The notes under the pieces are model-generated. The model searched no databases, had not been told where the DNA came from, and was given only the letters and a program-made list of their open reading frames with translations. A program made the position numbers and the translations under genes. Of a stretch of 64,000 nucleotides of DNA, positions 1-8,296 are shown piece by piece; the first letter of the stretch is position 1, and every line of letters starts with the position of its first letter. Where the stretch lies: contig NZ_QQBB01000005.1 in the NCBI RefSeq assembly GCF_003350535.1, positions 310,001 through 374,000 of the forward strand, given 5' to 3'. This DNA is from Microvirga subterranea. GTDB taxonomy: Bacteria; Pseudomonadota; Alphaproteobacteria; Rhizobiales; Beijerinckiaceae.

Positions 1-38
1 CAGGCGAGCCCGGAGAGGGCAGCGAAAGTGCGTCCCAT
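1..38 (-). CDS. 5' end of a gene leaving the window (possible exported protein)
   Basis: Only the first 12 codons are visible, read leftwards from an ATG at 36-38. They encode M-G-R-T-F-A-A-L-S-G-L-A, which looks like the start of a signal peptide. A Shine-Dalgarno-like CCGAGG lies about 6 bases upstream of the ATG on the minus strand. No function can be assigned. Confidence 0.4.
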   Translation of the reverse strand, partial: MGRTFAALSGLA

Positions 39-246
39 AATTGCCTCGGAAAAATCCAGTTTGGTGCGGGTCGGTGATTGCTAAACGCAACAGCCGCGGT
101 TCGGATCCAAGCTTTATAGGGATTTCGTAATAGAATCCTAGGCGACCTCAGCCATGTTTTCGCCACAGAGTAACCGGCCCGTTAAGGCTCCGCTGCCACA
201 TTCGGCCACCGGATCAAATTGTCCGCGCGGTTTCGGATTCTTTGGC

Positions 247-275
247 TTGACGTCAGGGGTTTAACGCCTCTAGAA
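247..275 (+). promoter_or_regulatory. possible sigma70-type promoter of tRNA-Val
   Basis: A good -35 match, TTGACG (247-252), lies 17 bases before a poor -10 match, CTAGAA (270-275). The tRNA starts 11 bases later. The position suits a stable-RNA promoter, but the weak -10 makes this tentative. Confidence 0.3.
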
Positions 276-286
276 GGCGCTGGTCA

Positions 287-361
287 GGGCGCGTAGCTCA
301 GCGGGAGAGCATTCGCTTCACACGCGAAGGGTCACAGGTTCAATCCCTGTCGCGCCCACCA
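287..361 (+). tRNA. tRNA-Val (anticodon CAC)
   Basis: A complete cloverleaf can be read. The 7-bp acceptor stem GGGCGCG/CGCGCCC is followed by an encoded ACCA end. The D-arm carries AGCTCAGCGGGAGAGC. The anticodon stem TTCGC/GCGAA encloses the loop TTCACAC, giving anticodon CAC (Val, codon GUG). The T-arm has the usual GGTTCAATCC. Confidence 0.96.
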
Positions 362-429
362 TTTCCTTCCTGATCCATCATCTTCACATTTTCGTGCTCA
401 GGATCGGAGCGCGGCCCCTGCCGCGCCTT

Positions 430-1119
430 TCATGCGGCCATCGGCTTCAGCACGTTCTCCACCGCGGCGAAGAGCTCGTCGAAATGCTCGATCACGAGAT
501 CGGGCCCGAGTTCCTGGACCGGTACGTCCGTGTAGCCGAAGGGCACGGCGATGCACGGGATGCGAGCGTTCTGGGCCGTCACGATGTCCGTTCGCGAATC
601 CCCGATCATCACGGCCCGGCCAGGATGCCCGCCCGCGCGCTCGACCGTCATGGTCAGGTGGCGCGGGTCCGGCTTGAAGTACGGGAAGGTGTCCCGACCG
701 CAATTGGCCGCGAAGAGGTGGCTCACGCCGAGCGCGTCGAGGAGCTTCACCGAATGCTCCTCCACCTTGTTGGTGCAGACCGCCAGGATGAAGCCTGCGG
801 CATCGAGCCGCCGCAGCGCCGTCCTGACGCCGGGGAAGAGGCGGGTCTTGACGCAGATGTTCTCGCCGTAATGGACCATGAACTGACGGAAGAGGTCATC
901 CAGGTAGGCCGGCGCCAGCTCCTTGCCGGCGGCCTCGAAGCCGCGCTGGATCAGGGCCCGCGCCCCTGCCCCGATCATGTCGCGGGCATCGTCCACCGGC
1001 AGGGGAGCCAGGCCCTCCCGGTCGAGAATCACGTTGAGGGTGCCGACGAGGTCGACGGCCGTGTCGGCCAGCGTTCCATCCAGATCGAAGACGGCGACGG
1101 GTGGGGTATGAATGGCCAT
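430..1119 (-). CDS. gph: phosphoglycolate phosphatase, HAD family
   Basis: Haloacid dehalogenase-superfamily phosphatase of 229 aa that would hydrolyse 2-phosphoglycolate to glycolate. HAD motif I, DLDGTLADT, lies at about residues 12-20 with the nucleophilic Asp. A cap domain follows. Motif II is near LAVCTNK, and motif III/IV near MIGDSRTDI supplies the metal-binding acidic residues. The length is typical of Gph. The gene is antisense to a meaningless long open frame on the plus strand. It lies divergent from the small exported-protein gene at 1198, and rpiA follows. A related HAD phosphatase substrate cannot be excluded from sequence alone. Confidence 0.9.
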   Translation of the reverse strand: MAIHTPPVAVFDLDGTLADTAVDLVGTLNVILDREGLAPLPVDDARDMIGAGARALIQRGFEAAGKELAPAYLDDLFRQFMVHYGENICVKTRLFPGVRTALRRLDAAGFILAVCTNKVEEHSVKLLDALGVSHLFAANCGRDTFPYFKPDPRHLTMTVERAGGHPGRAVMIGDSRTDIVTAQNARIPCIAVPFGYTDVPVQELGPDLVIEHFDELFAAVENVLKPMAA

Positions 1120-1197
1120 GAAGGTCGGCTACCTGCTGAGGGCAAGGGAATCACGCACCACGATGCTATGGTGTTTAGGTTGATTCGATCTTACCGG

Positions 1198-1665
1198 ATG
1201 GAGTTTTGGATGCGGTTCTTTGGTTCTGCGGCGGGTGTTTCTGCGGTCCTGGTTCTGGGAGGGCTCTCCTTTCCTGCGCTTGCGGCCACCTACGATTTCG
1301 TTCCCGCGCCCCAGACCGACCTCAACCGGATTTATAGGATCGATCGCGTCACCGGCGAGGTCAGCTCCTGCCAGTATGGTTTGCAAGAAGGCACGATTGG
1401 GGTGACGCTCTGCTTTACCTCGGGAGAGGGAGCGGGACCCCAGACGCCGGGCGAGTACGGGCTCGTCGCCTCCCGGCACGAGCGCGAGGGCGGCGTGTTC
1501 CGGGTCAATTACCGCACCGGCGAGATGAGCATCTGCTACGTGTTCGACGAGCGGGTCGTGTGCACGCCCCAGGCGACACCGTCCCCGGCCGCTCCTGCGA
1601 CGCCGGCGCCGTCCGCCACGCCCTCCGTGCGTCCGGGCACCGGCGCGTCGCCGCAGCGGCCATAA
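1198..1665 (+). CDS. small exported protein of unknown function with two internal repeats
   Basis: About 155 aa. A signal peptide (hydrophobic stretch AAGVSAVLVLGGLSFPALA) runs from about residue 9 to 29. The mature part holds two related segments, IYRIDRVTGEVSSC and VFRVNYRTGEMSIC, each ending in a Cys near a further Cys. They may form a small two-bladed or disulfide-bonded fold. The C-terminus is a Pro/Ala/Thr-rich tail. The open frame extends much further upstream, but that part is antisense to gph. ATGs at 1168, 1198 and 1210 are all possible, and I chose 1198 because it leaves a standard signal peptide. I do not recognise the family. Confidence 0.65.
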   Translation: MEFWMRFFGSAAGVSAVLVLGGLSFPALAATYDFVPAPQTDLNRIYRIDRVTGEVSSCQYGLQEGTIGVTLCFTSGEGAGPQTPGEYGLVASRHEREGGVFRVNYRTGEMSICYVFDERVVCTPQATPSPAAPATPAPSATPSVRPGTGASPQRP

Positions 1666-1680
1666 CATCCAGCCGCGCCT

Positions 1681-1699
1681 CCCCCTCGTTTGCAGGGGG
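1681..1699 (+). terminator. possible terminator hairpin after the small exported protein gene
   Basis: A 6-bp perfect stem, CCCCCT (1681-1686) and AGGGGG (1694-1699), has a 7-base loop and starts 15 bases after the stop codon. A T-rich stretch (TTCTTTCTT) follows only after about 8 bases, so termination is plausible but not certain. Confidence 0.35.
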
Positions 1700-1762
1700 T
1701 GAAACGTTCTTTCTTCCAGGGTCCCTTACGTGCTAAGGGCGGGGCCGAGCGGGCCCGCCCGC

Positions 1763-2482
1763 ATGAAAATGAACGATGAGGCTTTCGTGAGCGATACACT
1801 CAAGCGCGCAGCAGGCGAACGGGCGGCGGCCCTCGTCACCGACGGCATGAAGCTCGGCCTCGGCAGCGGCTCCACGGCGGCGCACTTCGTCGCGGCCCTG
1901 GGCGAGCGCGTGCGCGAAGGACTGCAGGTCGTCGGCGTGCCGACCTCGGAGGCGACGCGCGAGCAGGCCGAGCGCGAGGGCATCCCCCTGACGACCCTCG
2001 ACGAGACGCCCGAACTCGATCTCACGATCGACGGGGCCGACGAGATCGACGAGGACCTGCGCCTCATCAAGGGCGGCGGCGGCGCGCATCTGCGGGAGAA
2101 GATCGTGGCGTCCGCCAGCCGGCGCATGATCGTCATCGCCGACGGGTCGAAGCGCGTCCAGACGCTCGGGCGCTTCCCTCTGCCGATCGAGGTGGTGCCG
2201 TTCGGCCTGCGGGCGACCGAGATCGCCATCACGAAGCTGGTGGAGAGCCTGGGCCTGGAAGGCGAGCTCCGTCTGCGCAAGGCCGCGGACGGGTCTACCT
2301 ACGTGACCGACGGCGGCCACTACATCCTCGATGCGCATCTCGGGCGCATCGACAAGCCGAACGTTCTCGCCTCGACGCTCAACAACATCCCCGGCGTCGT
2401 CGAGCACGGTCTCTTTATCGGCCTCGCCACCGGCGCGATCCTCGCGACCGGGGAGGGGCTCGTCGAACTCGGTCAGGTCTGA
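1763..2482 (+). CDS. rpiA: ribose-5-phosphate isomerase A
   Basis: Interconverts ribose-5-phosphate and ribulose-5-phosphate in the pentose phosphate pathway (cytoplasm). Family hallmarks are GLGSGSTA near residue 28, DGADEID (catalytic acidic loop) near residue 82, and [12 protein letters not shown] just after it. ATG 1763 gives 239 aa, close to the normal length; ATG 1769 is also possible, and an in-frame GTG at 1730 would add 11 residues of atypical sequence. A GC-rich hairpin (1738-1760) ends two bases before this ATG. The DUF2059 gene follows after 28 bases and is probably cotranscribed. Confidence 0.95.
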   Translation: MKMNDEAFVSDTLKRAAGERAAALVTDGMKLGLGSGSTAAHFVAALGERVREGLQVVGVPTSEATREQAEREGIPLTTLDETPELDLTIDGADEIDEDLRLIKGGGGAHLREKIVASASRRMIVIADGSKRVQTLGRFPLPIEVVPFGLRATEIAITKLVESLGLEGELRLRKAADGSTYVTDGGHYILDAHLGRIDKPNVLASTLNNIPGVVEHGLFIGLATGAILATGEGLVELGQV

Positions 2483-2510
2483 CCCCTCACTTCCATTGGA
2501 GCACAACCCG

Positions 2511-3017
2511 ATGATCCGTTCCTCATCCCGCCTCGCTGCGACCACCTTCGCACTCTTCCTGCTGGCGAGCCCCGCCTTCGCGCAGGCTCAGGCGCAGCCC
2601 AGCGAGAGCCATCTCGCGGTCGCCCGCGAGGTCGCCATCGGGTCCGGCATGACCCGCTCGTTCGACGCCATGACCGAGCCGCTGCTCGGCCAATTGCAGC
2701 AGATGAACGTGACCCGGCCCGAGATCCAGAAGGACCTCGACGAGGTGACCGCCATGCTCCGCCCCGAGGTCGAGCAGCAGAAGCAGAAGATGATCGACAG
2801 CGCGGCCCGCGCCTTCGCGACCCGCATGAGCGAGGCCGAGCTCAAGGAGGTCGCGGCCTTCTACAAGACGCCGGCCGGCAAGAAATACGTGGAGCTCCAG
2901 CCGCTCCTTCTCGACGACATCGTCCGGGACCTGGCGACCTGGACCCAGAACGTCTCGGAATACATCATGATCCGCGCCCGCGCCGAGATGGGCAAGCGCG
3001 GCCATCAGCTGAACTGA
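2511..3017 (+). CDS. DUF2059 domain protein, exported
   Basis: 168 aa. A clear signal peptide ends at ASPAFAQA near residue 24, so the protein is periplasmic. The C-terminal half has the DUF2059 signature: FATRMSEAELKEVAAFYKTP followed by GKKYVELQP, which is helical. A TTGGAG Shine-Dalgarno sits about 10 bases before ATG 2511. The gene directly follows rpiA (28-base gap) and is followed by a strong terminator. The biochemical role of DUF2059 is not established. Confidence 0.88.
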   Translation: MIRSSSRLAATTFALFLLASPAFAQAQAQPSESHLAVAREVAIGSGMTRSFDAMTEPLLGQLQQMNVTRPEIQKDLDEVTAMLRPEVEQQKQKMIDSAARAFATRMSEAELKEVAAFYKTPAGKKYVELQPLLLDDIVRDLATWTQNVSEYIMIRARAEMGKRGHQLN

Positions 3018-3073
3018 GACCGGCTGGAGGGACCTGAGGCTTTAGTCCCTTCAGCGATACGGACAACGAAAAC

Positions 3074-3100
3074 GGCCCGGGAAACCGGGCCTTTTCTTTT
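3074..3100 (+). terminator. rho-independent terminator of rpiA-DUF2059
   Basis: A perfect 7-bp GC stem, GGCCCGG/CCGGGCC (3074-3080 and 3085-3091), closes a GAAA tetraloop and runs straight into TTTTCTTTT. It is preceded by an A-rich stretch. This is a textbook intrinsic terminator 57 bases after the DUF2059 stop. Confidence 0.88.
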
Positions 3101-3210
3101 GTTGTCGACCGCCGATCGTCCAAGTTTGGGCGGGTTCGGCCACGTCTTTCATGCGGCGATGAAGCTCTGCCGCTGCCAAACGGGTGCCGCGGGCTACGCT
3201 TCTCAACAAA

Positions 3211-3233
3211 ATGGCCGGGACAAGCCCGGCCAT
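3211..3233 (-). terminator. terminator hairpin for the convergent minus-strand gene
   Basis: A perfect 9-bp stem, ATGGCCGGG/CCCGGCCAT, has a 5-base loop. Read on the minus strand it is followed by TTTTGTT and lies 25 bases past the stop of the gene at 3258-3584. The core also resembles a hairpin frequently seen between genes in Hyphomicrobiales, so it may be a dispersed repeat used as a terminator. Confidence 0.7.
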
Positions 3234-3257
3234 CACAGAAAGCTTCTCAGCGAAATT

Positions 3258-3584
3258 TTAATTCGTGCAGGTGATCGCCACCGGCAGGTGTTCCTGTGGG
3301 CCGACGGAGGCTTTCTGGATCGATCCGGTGACCTCTTCCGGGCGGATCTGCCGGAAGGAGGTGGCGCGGGTGAAGCCCTGGGCCTCGCACCAGGTGTCCG
3401 CCACAACTTGGCCACAGGACTGGTTTGAGGTGAGGCAGCTGGCGACGCCGTAGCCGTCGGCGGCCGGGACCATGAAGGTGGCTTCGGTGGATGAGGCCTG
3501 GGTGCCGTTGGGCAGCATGGTCAAGGACGCGGCTGCGACGAGCACAGCACTACCCAACCCGAGCACGGTGAATGCGCGGCGCAT
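3258..3584 (-). CDS. small exported protein of unknown function
   Basis: 108 aa from the ATG at 3582-3584, which has GAGG 6 bases upstream. The N-terminus is a signal peptide (GLGSAVLVAAASLTMLP). The mature part has four cysteines, including CLTSNQSC, TWCEAQGF and the near-terminal ITCTN, so disulfides are likely. The segment EEVTGSIQKA is typical of small periplasmic proteins in this order. The open frame continues further upstream, but without RBS or protein-like composition. An inverted repeat at 3606-3624 lies just upstream. Function unknown. Confidence 0.75.
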   Translation of the reverse strand: MRRAFTVLGLGSAVLVAAASLTMLPNGTQASSTEATFMVPAADGYGVASCLTSNQSCGQVVADTWCEAQGFTRATSFRQIRPEEVTGSIQKASVGPQEHLPVAITCTN

Positions 3585-3888
3585 AGAAACCTCACTTACT
3601 TTTACTCGTGATCCACTATCACGAAGGGGTATGAATAAAGCTCTAACGCTACGGTTTTCAGCGCGTTCCCACGCCTTTTGTATGCAATTCTGCAAATAAG
3701 GCGCGTCCACCTGACGGGAACCTTGACGCGGCTGGGCCGACAGGGCATTGATCTGTGTCATGAACACGGCAACGATCCTCATTTCCGGGATTATTTGCAG
3801 CTAGCGCATTTCGCTGGCTGGAGCCGTCTCGTTCTCATTCCAAGATCGAAACCATCCTCCGGCCTGCGGCCTGAAGGGACTTGGTTTC
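3585..3888. other. 304-base divergent intergenic region
   Basis: Contains the promoters of the divergent small exported-protein gene (minus) and cysS (plus). The only clear element is the inverted repeat at 3606-3624. No convincing gene or RNA structure was seen in the rest. Confidence 0.6.
3606..3624. promoter_or_regulatory. inverted repeat, candidate operator
   Basis: Perfect 7-bp arms, TCGTGAT and ATCACGA, are separated by 5 bases. The repeat lies 22 bases upstream of the start codon of the small exported-protein gene, where a repressor could block its promoter. The binding protein is unknown. Confidence 0.4.
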
Positions 3889-5357
<1,469 letters not shown>

Positions 5358-5358
<1 letters not shown>

Positions 5359-5867
5359 TGGGACAGTCATCGCAGAAGCCGGGCCTGCGGCCCTTCCTTC
5401 CGGCCGACGTCGCGGCGCTCGTGGAGATCTACCAGGCCAGTGTCATGGAGCTGGCCGAGGAGGATTATAGCGAGGCGCAGCGCTCCGCCTGGGCCGAGAT
5501 CGCCGATGACGAGAGCTTCGCGAGGCGGCTTGCGGAGGGGCTCACCCTCGTGGCGACGCTCGAAGGTTCGCCGGTCGGGTTCGCGTCGCTTAAGAACAAC
5601 GAGCACGTGGACTTTCTCTACGTCCATCCCGAGGCGGCGGGCCAGGGCGTCGGCGCCATGCTCTACGACGCGGTCGAGAAGCTCGCCCGCGCCCGCGGGG
5701 CAAGCCGCCTGACGGTCGATGCCAGCGACACCGCGCGGCTCTTCTTCGAGCAGCGCGGGTTCACGCCTCAGCGCCGGAACACCATCTCGCTCGGCGACGA
5801 GTGGCTTGCCAACACCACCATGGAAAAGCGCCTCACGGCGCCCGAGGACGAGAGGCGTCCGTCATGA
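5358..5867 (+). CDS. GNAT-family N-acetyltransferase
   Basis: 169 aa. GNAT fold with the acetyl-CoA loop around FLYVHPEAAGQGVGAMLYDA (V-x-P-x-x-x-G-x-G-x-G/A type) and the late motif ARLFFEQRGF. The start ATG shares its A with the cysS stop codon, and the stop overlaps cimA by four bases (ATGA), placing it mid-operon. The substrate is unknown; the family acts on small amines or protein N-termini. The position between cysS and cimA gives no strong clue. Confidence 0.9.
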
Positions 5868-7459
5868 GCCGCGAGCGGATCTATCTCTTCGACACCACCC
5901 TGCGCGACGGCGCCCAGACCACGGGCGTCGATTTCTCGATCGAGGACAAGAAGGCGATCGCGGGCCTGCTCGACCGGCTCGGCATCGACTACGTGGAAGG
6001 CGGTTATCCGGGCGCCAATCCGCTCGACACCACGTTCTTTGCAGAAAAGCGGACCAGGAACGCGAAGTTCACGGCTTTCGGCATGACCAAGCGCGCCGGC
6101 CGCTCGGTCTCGAACGATCCCGGCGTCTCGGCCCTGCTGGAGGCCGAGGCCGACGCGATCTGCTTCGTGGCCAAGGCCTGGGACTACCATGTCCACGTAG
6201 CGCTCGAGACGTCTCTCGAGGAGAACCTCGCCGGGATCCGCGACAGCGTCGAGGCCGCCCGCGCGCGGGGCCGCGAGGTCGCGGTCGATTGCGAACACTT
6301 CTTCGACGGCTACAAGGCCAATCCCGACTACGCGCTCGCCTGCGCCCGGACGGCCTACGAGGCCGGGGCGCGCTGGGTCGTGCTCTGCGATACCAACGGG
6401 GGCACCCTGCCGCACGAGGTCACGGAGATCGTCGGTGCGGTCGCGCGCGTCGTGCCGGGCGACCATCTCGGCATCCACGCCCATGACGATTGCGGCTGCG
6501 CGGTCGCCAACTCGCTCGCGGCCGTGGAGGCGGGCGCCCGGCACATCCAGGGCACGCTCAACGGGCTGGGCGAGCGCTGCGGCAACGCCAACCTCGTGAC
6601 GCTCATCGGCGCCCTGAAGCTGAAGGACGGTTATGCGTCCCGCTTCGAGCTCGGCGTCACGGACGAGACGCTGGGCCAGCTCACCCACGTGTCGCGGCAG
6701 GTGGACGAGGTTCTCAACCGGCCGGCCAACCGCCACGCGCCCTTCGTGGGCGCGAGCGCCTTTGCCACCAAGGCGGGCATCCATGCCTCGGCGGTGCTCA
6801 AGGACCCGCGCACCTACGAGCATGTGGAGCCGGAGGTGGTCGGCAACGTGCGCAAGGTGCTGGTCTCCGACCAGGGAGGCCAGTCGAACGTGCTGGCCGA
6901 GCTGAAGCGCCTCGGCTTCGAGCTCCAGAAGGGCGATCCGCGGGTCGGCCGCCTGCTCGACGAGGTGAAGCGCAAGGAAGCCGAGGGCTTCGCCTTCGAG
7001 GGGGCGGACGCGTCGTTCTACGTGCTCGTCAAACGCATGCTGGGCGAGGTCCCGGCCTTCTTCGACGTGGAGCGCTTCTCCGTGAACGTGGAGCGCCGCT
7101 TCAACGCGGTGGGCGAGCTGGTCACCGCCTCGGAGGCCATCGTGAAGGTGCGGGTGGGCGACGAGGTGCTGATCTCGGCCGCCGAGGGCAACGGCCCCGT
7201 GAACGCCCTCGACGTGGCCCTGCGCAAGGATCTCGGCAAGTACCAGGACCTGATCCAGGACCTGGAGCTGATCGACTACAAGGTTCGCATCTACCAGGGC
7301 GGCTCGGACGCGGTGACCCGCGTCCTGATCGAGTTCGGCGACGCCTCCGGCGACCGCTGGACCACCATCGGGGTCTCGGCCAACATCATCGACGCCTCGT
7401 TCCAGGCTCTGACGGACTCGATGGTCTACAAGCTCCTGAAGAGCGGGGCGGGGCTCTAG
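5864..7459 (+). CDS. cimA: citramalate synthase
   Basis: 531 aa, HMGL-like TIM-barrel Claisen enzyme condensing pyruvate with acetyl-CoA to (R)-citramalate, an entry to isoleucine synthesis. The barrel starts with YLFDTTLRDGAQTTGVDFS (catalytic Arg-Asp). GIHAHDDCGCAVANS supplies the metal-binding histidines and LNGLGERCGNANL follows. The C-terminal LeuA-type allosteric domain spans about residues 400-530. The match is to the CimA subgroup rather than LeuA, judged from the GYPGANP segment. ATG 5864 overlaps the GNAT stop. Feedback control by isoleucine is expected from the family. Confidence 0.92.
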   Translation: MSRERIYLFDTTLRDGAQTTGVDFSIEDKKAIAGLLDRLGIDYVEGGYPGANPLDTTFFAEKRTRNAKFTAFGMTKRAGRSVSNDPGVSALLEAEADAICFVAKAWDYHVHVALETSLEENLAGIRDSVEAARARGREVAVDCEHFFDGYKANPDYALACARTAYEAGARWVVLCDTNGGTLPHEVTEIVGAVARVVPGDHLGIHAHDDCGCAVANSLAAVEAGARHIQGTLNGLGERCGNANLVTLIGALKLKDGYASRFELGVTDETLGQLTHVSRQVDEVLNRPANRHAPFVGASAFATKAGIHASAVLKDPRTYEHVEPEVVGNVRKVLVSDQGGQSNVLAELKRLGFELQKGDPRVGRLLDEVKRKEAEGFAFEGADASFYVLVKRMLGEVPAFFDVERFSVNVERRFNAVGELVTASEAIVKVRVGDEVLISAAEGNGPVNALDVALRKDLGKYQDLIQDLELIDYKVRIYQGGSDAVTRVLIEFGDASGDRWTTIGVSANIIDASFQALTDSMVYKLLKSGAGL

Positions 7460-7507
7460 CGCATCGTGCGGAAAAGTGGACCCGGTTTTCCGTAAAGAAC
7501 GATGCGC
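7459..7507. repeat. palindromic intergenic repeat, copy 1
   Basis: The ends are perfectly inverted, GCGCATCGT and ACGATGCGC, and the inner part contains GGAAAA and TTTTCC. This type of GCATCGTGCGGAAAAGTGGA element is a dispersed palindromic repeat that I recall from many Hyphomicrobiales genomes. Its left end overlaps the last base of the cimA stop codon. It may act as a transcript-stabilising or terminating hairpin. Confidence 0.75.
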
Positions 7508-7518
7508 CGCCAATGGTG

Positions 7519-7569
7519 GAGCATCGGATTGGTCCCAAAAGTGCAAGTCCACTTTTGGGTCCGATGCTC
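7519..7569. repeat. palindromic intergenic repeat, copy 2 (variant)
   Basis: Outer arms GAGCATCGGA and TCCGATGCTC are perfect, and inner arms CCCAAAAGTG/CACTTTTGGG are perfect around a short loop. It is related in design to copy 1, which is 11 bases away. Its right end touches the stop codon of the LOG-family gene, so the two elements fill the gap between convergent genes and may form a bidirectional terminator. Confidence 0.75.
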
Positions 7570-8168
7570 TAGAACCGCTCCTCGATCACGTCCTCGTTGG
7601 CCACGAGGCCGATGCGGCGGGCGGAAGCTTCGAGCATTGGGATCACCTCCTCGACGCGTTCGGCCACCAGGTAGTTCAGCTCCAGCCCCTGGCGGATGAA
7701 GCCCTGGTCGCGCATGTGGGCGAAGAGGGTCAGCAGGGGCTTCCAGAAGCCCTTGGTGCTGAGCAGCAGGATAGGCTTGGTGTGGCGCCCGAGCTGGGCC
7801 CAAGTCATCTGCTCGACCAGTTCCTCCAGGGTGCCGATGCCGCCCGGAAGGGCCACGAAGGCGTCGGCCTTCTCGAACATCAGGCGCTTGCGGGTGTGCA
7901 TGTCGGGAACCACGATGGTTTCCTGAACGGCATCGAGCAACTTCTCGCGGGACTTGAGGAATTCCGGGATAATCCCGGTGACATAACCCCCATGGTCCAG
8001 GGTGGCCTGGGCCACGGTGCCCATGAGGCCGACATTGCCGCCGCCATAGACGAGCCGGATGCCCTGTTCGGCCATCGCGCGGCCTAATGCCGCCGCATTT
8101 TCAGCGAAAACGGGGTCGTCCCCGAAACCGGAGCCGCAATAGACGCAAATCGATTTGATATCGGACAT
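7569..8168 (-). CDS. LOG-family protein (TIGR00730), cytokinin riboside 5'-monophosphate phosphoribohydrolase-like
   Basis: 199 aa Rossmann-like protein. CVYCGSGFG lies near the N-terminus, followed by VYGGGNVGLMG. The catalytic/nucleotide-binding pair is MHTRKRLMFEKADAFVALPG and then GGIGTLEEL (PGGxGTxxE signature). Members hydrolyse nucleoside 5'-monophosphates such as AMP or cytokinin nucleotides. I chose ATG 8168 because family members usually begin right before the first strand. An ATG at 8216 with AAGGA about 9 bases upstream would add 16 residues and is a real alternative. Confidence 0.9.
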   Translation of the reverse strand: MSDIKSICVYCGSGFGDDPVFAENAAALGRAMAEQGIRLVYGGGNVGLMGTVAQATLDHGGYVTGIIPEFLKSREKLLDAVQETIVVPDMHTRKRLMFEKADAFVALPGGIGTLEELVEQMTWAQLGRHTKPILLLSTKGFWKPLLTLFAHMRDQGFIRQGLELNYLVAERVEEVIPMLEASARRIGLVANEDVIEERF

Positions 8169-8296
8169 GAGCATTTCAAAGGAGCGGGGAGCATCCCGCG
8201 CTGAATCGTAGAACATTGTTATTGTTCCTTATGGCCGTAGCCTTTTGAAAGATAAACGGTTTAAATGCACGAAAGTGCCTGAGTGTGAGAAAAAGC

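Noticed and set aside
394..1197. Long plus-strand open frame continuous with the small exported protein gene
   Set aside because: It is antisense to gph, with Arg/His/Glu-rich composition typical of a shadow frame. Only the part from about 1198 has a signal peptide and protein-like sequence.
5768..7552. 594-codon open frame antisense to cimA
   Set aside because: Shadow of cimA codon bias, with no domain and no RBS.
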